Source: Crotalaria pallida (lineage: Eukaryota; Streptophyta; Magnoliopsida; Fabales; Fabaceae). Taken from it: a stretch of DNA of 64,000 nucleotides. The position numbers and the translations under genes were made by a program. Of this stretch, positions 24,233 to 35,295 are shown in pieces. The notes under the pieces are model-generated. The model saw only the letters and a program-made list of their open reading frames with translations, ran no database searches and had not been told where the DNA came from. Within the stretch, counting starts at the first letter, position 1. Every line of letters starts with the position of its first letter. Location of the stretch: NCBI GenBank assembly GCA_037953625.1, contig CM075652.1:17442501-17506500 (forward strand). Direction: 5' to 3'.

Positions 24233-26540
24233 TTAAACAAACAATTCAGGATAATCCTGACGCATCTTATCCTCTAATTCCCAAGATGCCTCAATTACAT
24301 TACCACAATTCCAGATAACTTTGACCAAAATAATATCCTTCCCTCTAAGCTGCTTGACTCTTCGATCTTCAATGCGGATAGGCATAGCTTCAAAGGTCAG
24401 ATTCTCATGTATTTCTAGGTCATCAGGTTGGATCCTAAGGACAATGGTAGGATCATGGATATACTTTTACAATTGAGACACATGAAACACGTTATGAAGA
24501 TTAGTTAATGACAGGGGTAGGGCTAATTTATGGGCTATTGGACTAACACTTTTAAGAATTTGGTAGGGACTGATAAACTTAGGTGATAGTTTCTGGGCTT
24601 TCAAAGCTCTACTAACACCTTTGGTTGGTACTATTCTGATGAAAACATGGTCACCTTCGGCAAATTCTAATGGTTTCCTTCTCCGATCAGCATAACTCTT
24701 CTGCCGGCTCTGAGCATTCCTCATCTTCTCTTGTATCATCTTAATCTTCTCAGTTGTCTCTTGCACAAAATCTGGTCCAATAAGAGAACTCTCCCCCACT
24801 TGAAACCAGCATAGAGGAGTCTGACACTTTCTCCCATATAGAGCTTCAAATGGTGCCATTCCAATGCTCGTATGATAACTATTGTTGTAAGTAAATTCCA
24901 CGAGCGGCAACATTTGTTCCCAATTTCCTTGACCTTCCAAAACACAGGCTCTTAAGATGTCCTCCAGTGACTGAATAGTCCTCTCCGTTTGACCATCAGT
25001 TTGAGGATGATATGCAGAACTCAACTTCAACCTTGACCCAGAGCTTTATGTAGATCCTGCCAAAACTTCGTTGTAAACCTTGGATCACGATCTAACACGA
25101 TACTTAATGGCATACCATGCAGACGAACTACTTCTTTGATATACAACTGAGTGAGCTTCTCCAAAGAATAGCGCATATTTACCAGAATAAAATGCGCTGA
25201 CTTCGTCAAGCGATCTACACTCACCCAGATTGCATCATGACCAGTAGCTGTCCTTGGCAATCCGAACACGAAATCCATTGAGATACTATCCCATTTCCAT
25301 AACGGAATCTCTAAGGGAAGTAACTCTCCTCCTGGCCTTTGGTGTTCCACCTTAGCCTTCTGACATACCAAACAACACGCTACGTACTTTGCCAGATCTT
25401 TCTTTAAACCAGGCCACCAAAATATCTTTCTCAAATCCTGATACATTTTGGTAGCTCCCGGATGCATACTCATTTTGCTCTTATGCGCTTCATCCAGAAT
25501 CATTCTCCTTACTTATGAATTATCGGGCACACAAATCCTTGTTCTAAAGCGAAGAATTCCATCCTTCCCTTCTTGAAACTCAATCTCTTTATCTTCCTTC
25601 ATAAGCCTCCTCTTCTCCTTGAGTTCATCATCCTCTCGTTGCATCTCGCGAATCCTTTTCAAGAATTCATTTGCAATCTGCAACATCCCCATCTTGATAC
25701 TTGTCGGCTCCACTTGCATCATCAAGCTCAAATCTCTAAATTCTTGTATCAACGCAGCTTCTTTGACCATCATCGAACTGGTATGCATTGCTTTTTGACT
25801 CAATGCATCCGCCACGACATTTGCCTTCCCATGATGGTAATGAAGCTCAAACTCATAATCCTTCAAGAACTCCATCCATCGACGTTGCCTCATGTTCAAC
25901 TCTTTCTGATCGAAAAGGTACTTTAAACTCTTATGGTCACTAAATACCCGAAACGTAGTGCCATAGAGGTAGTGCCTCCAAATCTTTAGAGCGAAAACAA
26001 CAACTGCTAGCTCTAAATCATGAGTTGGATAGTTCATTTCATGAACCTTTAGTTGTCTCGAGGCATAAGCGACTACCTTTCCATCTTGCATCAACACACT
26101 CCCAAGTCCTTGTTTTGATGCATCACAGTACACCTCAAAATTCTTCTGTGGATCAGGCAAAATCAACACAGGAGATGATGTCAATCTTTCCTTCAACTCT
26201 CAGAAATTCCTTTCACAGTTCTCATCCCATATAAATGGTTGGGCTTTCCGAGTTAACTTCGTCAACGGTAGCGCAATCTTTGAGAAACCTTCTATGAATC
26301 TTCTGTAGTACCCTACCAAACCAAGAAAACTTCTCACTTCCGTGACCGACTTCGGTTGTTCCCATTGTAGAACTGAACTTACTTTCGCTGAATCAACAGC
26401 TATTCCCTTGTTTGATATCACATGTCCTAAAAACTTAACTTCCTCCAGCCAGAACTCACACTTTGTAAGTTTGGCGTATAATTGCTTCTCCTTTAGGACA
26501 TTTAACACTATCCTTAAGTGCTCAGCATGCTCCTCTGGGC
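24233..26540 (-). pseudogene. Element A pol remnant (RT C-terminus, RNase H, integrase, chromodomain-like tail)
   Basis: Reading leftward from 26540 on the minus strand: the end of RT ([20 protein letters not shown]), RNase H ([34 protein letters not shown]), integrase ([33 protein letters not shown]) and the chromodomain-like tail, ending at TAA 24233-24235. Stops and small frameshifts near 26198, 25510, 25030 and 24466 break it. It is clearly homologous to element B but more decayed. At about 26541 it stops abruptly in RT and joins Ogre-type gag, so gag, protease and most of RT are missing. Confidence 0.9.
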
Positions 26541-27182
26541 TTCACCATCTTTCTTTCTAGGAAATCCTGGCTTTTGGTTGTTATAAGATCCTCCTTGTCC
26601 ATCCTGAATCTTTCCAGTTCTCATTCCTCCTTCAATCCTTTCTCCTATAGTCATTAAAACTCCAAAGTCAACAGAAACTTGTCCAATCATTGCAGAGTAG
26701 TAAGGGTTTTGCAAAGTATCTAGAAACATGGTGATCATTTCCTTGTCAAGAAGTGGGGGATCCACTTGAGCTGCTAGTGCCCTCCACCTCAGAGCATAGT
26801 CTCGGAAGCTTTCATTTTTCTTCTTAAACATATTTTGTAGCTGAGTTCGGGTTGATGCAATGTCCAAGTTGAACCTATACTGTTTAACAAAGGCCTCCTT
26901 TAAGTCATCAAAGCTCTTGATCTTGCTCCTTTCCAATCTCATATACCAACTAGACGCAGCCCCTACAAGACTGTCTTGGAAAAAGTGAATCATCACTTGG
27001 TGATCCTTGGCGTAGTTGGTCATCTTTCTTGTGTACATGGTTAGATGCTGATCAGGGCAAGTCAAACCTTGATATTTCTCAAAATCTGGCACCTTGAAGT
27101 CATGGGATACCACCAAATCTGGGACCAGGCACATATCAATAGTATCTTTCAACCCATATAAAGGTCCCCGGATTGCCTTCAC
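26541..27182 (-). pseudogene. Ogre/Tat-like Gag, C-terminally truncated
   Basis: An ORF starting MKAIRGPLYGLKDTIDMC contains the retrotransposon gag core (FFQDSLVGAASSWYMRLE, DLKEAFVKQYRFNLD, NESFRDYALRWRALAAQV) characteristic of the Ogre/Tat group. It reaches about residue 214 and then runs into element A sequence; the last eight residues of the open frame (to 26514) are foreign. The remaining polyprotein and 3' LTR of this element are absent. Upstream lies a leader of about 470 bp (27183-27650) with no coding sequence. Confidence 0.8.
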
Positions 27183-27650
27183 TCTTTAAGGTGAGGACCC
27201 ACCTCGCAAACTATCGACAAGAGCTTGGCTACGCCTCCTAAAATAAGGTAGGACGCACCTCCCAAAGGTCGTGCTTACGAGAAATAGTTCCCAATCCGAG
27301 TGGTACTTTCGCACACTACAAGAGACCATACACTTGGTAAGTCAAAGGTAGAGCAAAAGCACCCCTAAACTTAAGGTTTAAATAATAGTACCCGGGTATA
27401 GGGTTTTCGTTTGTGTCAAGATCTGTGTAAAAAAATCTATTTCGGGGGCAAACAAAACCCCCTTTTTTTATAATAAATAAAACAACAAAAGAAATTACAA
27501 TAAAGAATAAATAATTAAGCAAATATTTAAACAAAAAATTTAATTAAACAGATATATACAATAAATAATTAAAGGCAAACCAATTATAAAAGAAAATAGG
27601 TCTATTAAAAGAAACCAATCATTTTGGCCTGACTCTCTTATTTGGCTTAG

Positions 27651-27668
27651 TCCCCAGCAGAGTCGCCA
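27651..27668 (-). other. Primer binding site, tRNA-Arg type (Ogre)
   Basis: Minus strand TGGCGACTCTGCTGGGGA lies 2 nt inside the LTR end (GGTCGCGACA). Ogre/Tat elements are known to use a tRNA-Arg primer with this sequence. Confidence 0.85.
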
Positions 27669-27670
27669 GC

Positions 27671-29343
27671 TGTCGCGACCGGGGTTCTGAGTCACCCTCG
27701 GGGTCTCGCCTACAAGTGTGGGTCGGTTGACCCAATATGGAGTCGCCACCGCATTTTGTTGCAAAAACGCGGAAAAAAAAAGTAATAATTAATTAAAAAG
27801 GATAAATATTGGTCTTGGACTAGATAGATTACGAGTTCGGGAGTCGGTTACGAACCGGGGAAGGTATTAGCACCTCGTTCGCCCATTCGAAAATGGTACC
27901 TTTAATTGATTTTAATTAAAAGACCTGACTAATTGATTTGCCGAAATTTATTTGTGTTTTATTATTGTGCCTGATAAGGTTGCCCCTGGTCCTACGTACC
28001 CTCATAAAATGAGGAATCAAGGCTTCGTAGTTCTTAATTAATTTTAATGTTTATATATATATATATATATTTTTAAAATATATTTTATGCGGAGAGGAAA
28101 TATGCACAAGACCTCAACATTTAGTCAAAGAAAGGTGGATTTCCAAAACGCATATGAATTATTTAATTAATAATAAATTAATAAAATTTATTTACCTTTC
28201 TAAAAAAAGGGTTTTAGTTAAGTTTATTTTTTAAAACTCATACACCTAAAATTGTTTATTATATATATGTTTTTGAATACTAAGAGGAAAATCTGAGAGA
28301 TCCCTCCACTGAATGAGTGAGAAAAATCGGCTGGCCAAAACATATCCAATAATTTAAAAAATGAGATTTAATTATTAAATTTTATGATCCCAAATTATTT
28401 AATTTAAATTTATCAATTAAATTCATAACATATCCTAAAATACAATTATATTGATTTAAGGACAAAATTAGAATTTAAAATATTAAATATAAACTTTGAT
28501 AAAAAAAATATTTATTACTCAATAACAAAAAATGATTCATAAAATTAATAATTAAAATCTCAATAATAATAAAAAAACTACATTTTATTTTATTATTAGA
28601 TATTAAAAAAATGCAAAGAAAAAAAAACAAATGAAAACAAACCTGCACAGAGAATTCCAAAGAAATAGACCTGACAGAGGGAGTGTTTACCGCAAAAAAC
28701 CCAAGAAAAGAAAGAAAAAAAAAACGGAAGACTGAACTCTGAAGGCTGGGAGTACTTGCACGGAAACCGATAAAAATGAATGAGATTGGATGGAATACTG
28801 GGCCCGGACAACGATGCAGCTAATTATTTTTATTTTTGTTTTTTTATAGATTTGGCTATAAATTTTTTAAGAAAATCGCCTCTAAAAAATTGTGTTTTCA
28901 TAAAATTGTCAGTGTAAAATTCCCTCTAGGAAAAATTATGTTAAGAAAAATAAGGTTTTTTTCAACAGGCTTTGAAAGCCCAGTGGAATATTCTTCGGTT
29001 TATTCTTTAATCAAATTTTTCAAATTTTGTTACAGATCGACTCTAAATTTTTTTTAAATAAAAACAAATTTGATGATAATCCTTTCATTAAAAAAACAAA
29101 TCTTTTAGCAAAAAATTTTTTTTTATCTTTATCCTCACAAAAACTTATCAAATCTTTTACCAAAAACACATTTTTATATTAAATTTTTAATTTCGTTTTT
29201 TTTATTTTTTTACAAAAAATACTTTTTTCAAAATCTTTTTTTTAGTTTTTATTTTTATTTTTTTTATCTTTTTTTTTAAACAAAACATTTTTTATTATTT
29301 TTTAATTTTATTTTGTTTGGGGGGACAAAATTGGGTATCTACA
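27671..29343 (-). mobile_element. Ogre-like element, 5' LTR
   Basis: In element sense it begins TGTAGATACCCAATTTTG and ends GGTCGCGACA, 1673 bp, extremely AT-rich with long T and A runs (28480-29320) and an (AT)n run at 28051-28072. The adjoining primer site and gag fix its identity. The same LTR family is found at 37664-37787, 42560-42756 and 46180-46340, and in part at 33590-34284. No coding sequence. Confidence 0.88.
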
Positions 29344-30962
29344 CCTAGTTATCACTATAACATTCCTAAAAGATCTATTCCCCAAATAAAGGTAATACAA
29401 CCCCTCTTACCTCAAACCAGCAGAACATCTATACAAACTCTAAAATTCCAACAACACCCCTTTTTCCTAGCTCCTCAAGCTTCCAACGCGAAGCTTACGA
29501 CCAAGCAAAGAGGTAGGAGAAAGAGATTTACCCTTGCTAGCTTACTTACGGGAGAGGAAGAACACGACTAAATTCTAGCTCGATTTGGAATGGATGATGG
29601 TGGTTCTCTTTGGTTTCTCTTAGAGTTTTCGAAGGAAAGAAAGACAACATAATACTTGATATTATGGTGTCTGGGTTTGCTTTTGATGAAGGAGGAAATA
29701 AATATGTGGTTGACATGGAAAGCTTCTCTGAGAAGCTTCACAATGGTGTGGCTGAAAATAAATGACAAGGGTGATAATACGGATTTGCCCCCAGATATTT
29801 TGCTAGCTCACACCACAAGGTCGAACAGAACACCTGGGAGAAGGGATCGAGCTACTGAGTACGGAACAGCCTACGAAGGCTGACACTCTAAGGTTCAGCT
29901 CTCTCTCTCCATAACAACGATGAAGACATGAGGGTTGACTAGAAGCTCGGTGCTCGGATCGAAGACGGCACCAGCTCGGGATGAGACACTGAAGACAAGA
30001 GGTCACAACCTGCAGAGGTCGAAACGACACAGCGCTGTTAAAAGATCGGTTCTAATAGGCTCGACTACAACTCGGTTCTAACAGCACGATTCTAACAGAC
30101 ACTGTTCTAATAGCTCGGTAAATGGTTGGTTAACATGGGCAAGATGAGAACTGCTCGGATCTCACTCCTAGGTTCTCATGAGCTCGGCACTACAGGCCCT
30201 GGTCTTATGAACTCGATGTCACAAGATCGGCTGCCACGAGCTCGACACCACATGCTCAGATAACATGAACACGACACCACATGCTTGGCACTATAAGCTC
30301 GACTACTAAGAGCTTCAAGAAACAAGCTCGGCTTGGGATACTAGATGCTAATCAGAGGTTGGCTGGGAAATCTCTTGGTGGCCGATAAAAGGCCGAACCT
30401 ATACTCGGTTTACACTAGGCAACATTCTATGGCGAAAAGGGTACTACTGAGGTCTGACCGAGAGCCGTCTTGACATGGTCGGTGGCTCACTGACAAGGGT
30501 TATAGACAAGATGAGGTCGGTTCAACAGAGCTCAGAGCTAGCTGCTCGGCCCCTATGAACTCGGATCTTACGCTTGGGTTTACATGAGCTCGGATCTGTC
30601 GAGCTCGGATCTAACTATCTGGTCGGACGCTACTCGGCTTATGATGGTTAAGACGGGATCCGCGACCCTAAACGTCACTCACTGGTCGGCTAAGATGGAG
30701 TTTGGTCGAATCTTACACTTAAACTCCCTTATCCTTGGCTAGGGCTTAACTACTTTACAAACTGGTTGAACTCGGTTACCACCCCACGGTAATCGATTAC
30801 ATCAACAGACTTTAGGTTTCTAACTCTATGGCATACTCCTCAACTCCTATACTTGCTTTGGCTATGGCTGCCTCACTACATCCCAGCTGACTCTTCGGAT
30901 TAAGCTCGGTTCTAACTCGAATCTACCGAACTAAGCTTGGGGTAAGAATTTGGGATGTTACA
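29344..30962 (-). mobile_element. Partial Gypsy-type LTR rich in (A)GCTCGG motifs
   Basis: The right end reads GGGATGTTACA, i.e. TGTAACATCCC in element sense, a usual start for Tekay-like LTRs. The left side is cut by the Ogre LTR. From 29900 to 30640 the phrase GCTCGG(A/C/T) recurs dozens of times with variable spacers, often preceded by GA and followed by CT or A. One TAATCGATTAC-like site is near 30790. No coding capacity recognised. Confidence 0.5.
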
Positions 30963-33589
30963 ATGTTATTTGATAAAAAATGAGTTTTTGAAATTAAAAG
31001 TGTTTTTTTCCCTCATTTTAATGTTGGGACCGAATGGGTCTAAGAAAAATAAATACTTGCACTTTAGTTTTTAAAGCTTGATTTGTGTTAGTGATATGAG
31101 TGATAAAGTTGAGTTTTTAAGCTAAGAAAATATTTCTTTGATCTGTTTAAAAGAGGGACCGAAAATTGTATGTGTATGGGCTTTAAAGAAATTAATTTTC
31201 TTTGGTGCATATTGTGATTATTTATGTGTTATTGTGTGTTTGGTGCATGATTAGAATCAAATAGGGGTTGTTTATTTAGAAATGATATTGAGTATGTTTG
31301 TATGTGTTGATGCTAAATTTTGAGAATGCATTGCTCTACTTATTGGAGATTTTAGTAAATAGTATTTCTACTAATTAGATTGTCCTAGAAATTTAGTATG
31401 TTGTCCTTTCTGGTGTTTGAGTGTGATATGGAAAATTTAAGCTGGTTTGAAGGTGTTTTGATATTTTAAATGAATTTTGTTTGTTAAAGGTTGTTTGTGA
31501 AAAACTTGTGTTTTAGTTGCAAGAGATTTGAAATAAAAGAGGCTTTCACAAGTCCAATGGCTTTGAGACTTAGCCACTGTTTTAATTAGATTAATAGGAA
31601 GCTCTCTGAAGTTTTGTGTGGTTTTTGGAAGTGGTTTACTATTTTTACAAGAAATAACTTTGTGAAAATGATTTCGGGAAAACGAGTTTTTTTTGGGTTA
31701 AAGATAAACAGAGTTATCAAACTTAAACTACTCTAAATGGCTTGAAATTTTTATGGTAAAACCTTAAACATGTCGTGTGACCCTTTGTGAATTTTCATGT
31801 GATTTGGAGTTGGTCTACTATTTTAATAAAATACAAATTGCTCTCAGCCTAGCAGCATTAGCTACAGAATCGGGAGAAGTTTTAATTGAAAAAGATTCAA
31901 TTAAACAACTCCAAATAATCTGAAATTTTTATGAGATAATATTGGAATGGTGCTGGCCGCGTGAGTTTCATGTCGTGGTTTTGAGCTCTCGTCTGTGATA
32001 ATGAAGTGAATTATTGTGGAAATGATTGAGGTGAAAGACGTAATTAGAGGTCGAGGCTCACTGAAGGGATGGATAAGGGTGACTCGACCAAATATTAGGA
32101 TTAATAAAACTTTGATAAGACATTGACTAATGCGGTGAGTTGAGTGTGAAGGAATGGAGAGGAAGATACCATGTTTATCTGCGGATACTCAGGTGAGCGA
32201 TTGTGATAGGGGAGGGTGATGACGGTGATACGTCAAGAAACCTAGAGTGCTATTCTAGGTGGAACTAGTCTATATGTGATCGGGGATTAATACCCAGGGG
32301 ATCGTAGTGTGTTCCACACTACAGACTAGAATAGTACTGTCGCCCCCTTGATCAATTTCGAAACGGTGAGAGGGAACCTGAACGAGGAGGGCAGTTCGAT
32401 TGGTTTTGGGCCCCTGTGATATCGCAATGAAATGAAATATTGACTCTGATGATTATGATGATTTGGTTGACCCAGAGTGGTTACAGCATGTGTGTATTCT
32501 CGGTTGTTCGACCTGCGTTGGTTAAGGTTCCTGTACGTCCCGTTTGCTTCCGTTTAGGCTCAGGAGGTTTGGAGGAGATGTAGTTGTGCTAACCCAGTCC
32601 TCGATGACGTCCCCTTATCCGCTGTCATCGATGGATGCGATTCAATAAAACTTAATAAAGTAAAGTTTAATGAATGTTGAAACGATTTATAAGATAGAGA
32701 ATGATAAGGATTTTGATAGTAAGAAAGAAAATGGCCAAGAGATGAGAATATTATGGATAGTGCCAAGAAAAGGAAATGGTTCTGGCAATAATGTTGTAAT
32801 GAGAATTGTAAGAATGAGAATTTTAAAGAAGTGACGATGATGATGATAAGGTGAAGTAAATTGTGTATTCTATTTGTTGATGGGATGTTGTTGTGTGTTT
32901 GTCTTGATGTTTTTCCTATTGTAATTCAACCCCATCGACGATGATTCGTTCGGGTTTCTCACTCTCTCTGTCTTCCCTTTTTCCCTATGGACTTCGGTGA
33001 CGATGTCCACATATGTTAGAGTACGTAGATTCTTTCATGCCGATTTTCCTAGTGGTGGCTCATGGAGAAAAGCTCGAGATGGAGACTCGAAGGAGAAGAA
33101 AGTTGAGTACGGTTCGAGGAATTCATGCCGATGTCGAGGAGTAATTGAAGTCGGAGGAAGATCAGTGGATTAAGACATCCAATCCATGTTGTCTGAGTAT
33201 GTATTGTGCCCCCTTGAGATTACTAAGATAGTATTGCTCTCCCACGATGTAACTTGCTTTAAAATGTGATGTGTTTTGAGAACTAAAACCCCTGATGATT
33301 TTTGGACATGATTACCCACAACATTTATGAACTGTTGTTTATTTTAATGAATGAAATATTTTATGGTATTGAAAAGAAAGAGTTTCAAAGCACGATGTTG
33401 GTAACATCTTGATTTGGAACTAGATGGATGACGTGTGACATGACAAATGGGATCCTGTGATGTAATGGTTGAAACTAAATTTGTTTTGTGAAAATAGCTC
33501 CATGTCCATGTCAACAATGTCTTATAAAAAAAATTCCCAGATTTTTACTAAATAAAATATATTCAAGTAACTAAATCGGGGTGTTACAA
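30963..33589 (+). mobile_element. Probable degenerate LTR-like non-coding sequence
   Basis: No long ORF and no matching flank. The end CTAAATCGGGGTGTTACA at 33572-33589 resembles the plus-strand end of a Gypsy LTR, and internal phrases (GATGATTATGATGATTTGGTTGACCC near 32441-32466) resemble LTR U5 sequence. I could not find a convincing start or TSD. It could be a truncated solo LTR. Confidence 0.35.
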
Positions 33590-34284
33590 AGAGATTCTTA
33601 AAACTAATAATTAAATTTCCCCAAAAAAGACAAATAACCACATTATTAATTTTTATTCTTAAGAAAAATAAATATTTACCAACAATCAACGATCAATAAA
33701 ACTATTTTTTTTTAAAAACCGGTAGCTGTATGTGCATAGGAGAAGCAGGTCACGTGTTTGGTCAGAATTTGCGGGGATTGGTTAGAACTGGGAGACAGGC
33801 GCGACACGCGCCACGTTTCGGTTGGGGCTGCTTGTCTTCGCCGTTGCGATAGAGGGATAGGGAAGGAGTAGAACATGCGGGTGAGGTACGTGTGTGAACT
33901 AGTAGAAGGGGGAGGTGGCTTGAACATGAAGCGGGATATTTATGGGTGCTGCTGGTGTGTGTTCTGCATGCGTTGGCGGTGAGTGATAGGTGTGGATTTC
34001 CGTGCTGATAGAGAGAATAAGGTATTTTTAGCAGAAAAATTGAATATCCAAAATTGTGTGTTTTTGAGGTGAGTTATAGAGCTTTATTCATAGGGAAAAA
34101 ATATGTTAAGAAAGTTAGGGTTTCCTCGAGTAAGCCTTGGAAGCCCAATGGAATATTCCCCTTTCATTCCATAATGAAATCTTTCAAATTCTTTTTAAGA
34201 TAATTCCCAATTTGTTAAAAAAAATTAAATTTGATGATAATATTTTTGTTTACTAATAATCCTTATCCTCACATCAAATTTTAA
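33590..34284 (-). mobile_element. Ogre-type LTR fragment
   Basis: 34090-34250 parallels 28915-29080 of the Ogre LTR (ATGTTAAGAAA, GGAAGCCCA(A/G)TGGAATATTC, AAATTTGATGATAAT). The 33730-33960 part contains a G-rich stretch not seen in the other copy. No gene is visible. Confidence 0.55.
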
Positions 34285-34453
34285 AACTAACCAAATATCA
34301 TTTTCTTTGTTTCTTGTCACTATAAAAGCACTCTCATCCCCTCATTTTTTTCACTCAACCCTCTTTCAACTCTAGGGGTCCATCCTTTTTCTCTCTATAA
34401 AACATTTTCCCTCTCTCTCTTACATTGCAACAACAACAACAACAACAACGATA

Positions 34454-34753
34454 ATGGCAGGAGAAGCAAAGACAATGATATTGCTGAAATCCACAAATGA
34501 AGACACCTTCGAGGTATCTCCCAAAATCGGGAAGAAGATGCTAATTGTCAAAGCTTTTGTCCAAGACAAATTTTTTGTCCCCACCACCGTCATTCCTATC
34601 CATAACGTCAATTCCTCAGACCTCTCCTCGATCATCGAGTACCTCAATTTGCAACACTAAGAGGTCAAGCCCTCTGAAAATGAGGTGAAGGAGTTCGATG
34701 AGCAGTTTGCGAAGAATTTGAGCAAAAAGAAGCTAATGGACTTGCTCAGATAA
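34454..34753 (+). pseudogene. SKP1-like (ASK) pseudogene, left arm
   Basis: After a TATA-like CTATAAAA (34397-34404) and a (CAA)n leader, ATG opens MAGEAKTMILLKSTNEDTFEV...VIPIHNVNSSDLSSIIEYL. This matches the SKP1 N-terminal (POZ-like) fold, as in SKP1 'LKSSDGE.FEV' and 'PL.NV.S..L..VIEYC'. A TAA at 34658 interrupts it. The frame continues EVKPSENEVKEFDEQFAKNL...KKLMDLL, matching the SKP1 'DAEFVKVD...L.DL' segment, to a stop at 34751. The C-terminal Skp1 dimerisation domain that binds F-box proteins is absent. At about 100 codons it is some 60 shorter than a full SKP1, so non-functional as an SCF adaptor. Confidence 0.75.
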
Positions 34754-34818
34754 GATTGTCAATAATATTTTCGTTGCTTACCTTGACACAATGTATCAAG
34801 GCAATTGAATATAAAATA

Positions 34819-35126
34819 TCAACAATATCTTATTGAGTCCATCAGCTGCTTGTTGCTTAGATTCTTCGCCAACTACGCATCAAACTCCTTCGCCTCGTTT
34901 TCAGAGGGCTTCACCTTTTTGTGGCGAAAATTAAGGTATTCAATGGTCGAGGAGAGGTCTCAGGAACTGACGTTATAGAGAGGAATGATGATGGTGGGGA
35001 AGAAAGATTCGTCTTGGATAAAGGCTTGGACAATTAGCATCTACTTCACGATTTCGGGAGATACCTCAAAGGTGTATTCATTTGCGGATTTCAGCAATAC
35101 CATTTTGTCTTTGTTTCTCCGGCCAT
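34819..35126 (-). pseudogene. SKP1-like pseudogene, right (inverted) arm
   Basis: Mirror copy of the left-arm gene: a minus-strand ATG at 35126 follows a (CAA)n-like leader. A one-base change in length after codon 7 shifts the frame, and a TAG occurs further on. The homologous SKP1-like segments (LLKSANEYTFEVSPEI; KKVKPSENEAKEFDA) are still readable. It lacks the left arm's TAA, having CAC AAA AAG there. Confidence 0.7.
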
Positions 35127-35295
35127 TAATGTTGTTGTTGCAAAGTAAGAGAGAGAGAGAGAGGGAAAATGTTTTATAGAGAGAAAAAGGGCGGAACCCT
35201 AAGAGTTGAAAGAGGGTTGAGGGAAAAATTGAGGGGGATGAGAGTGCTTCTATACTAACGAGAAAAGAAGAAAATGATGCTAGCTGGTTACAACA

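Larger units (their letters stand above)
34285..35295. repeat. Long inverted repeat (hairpin) of SKP1-like sequence, about 500 bp arms
   Basis: The left arm (34285-34790) and right arm (34791-35295) are collinear inverted copies with virtually no spacer. The centre is an imperfect palindrome, CCTTGACACAATGTATCAAGG, at 34781-34801. Landmarks pair symmetrically: the two ATGs (34454 and 35126) and the two GCACTCTCATCCCC phrases (about 34330 and 35245) both have midpoint near 34790. Arms are diverged at a modest level, with a few small indels. A transcript across it would fold into a long imperfect dsRNA, a typical source of small RNAs. Confidence 0.85.

Noticed and set aside
27313..27325. CACTACAAGAGA as a possible 5' end of the CACTA element that ends at 37381
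   Set aside because: It lies in the Ogre leader, no subterminal repeats follow, and the 3-bp flanks do not match.
30963..33589. Complete LTR with TSD
   Set aside because: Only the right end looks like an LTR terminus; no matching start, TSD, primer site or coding region was found.
34985..35179. 64-codon plus ORF as a separate gene
   Set aside because: It is the antisense of the inverted SKP1-like pseudogene arm.
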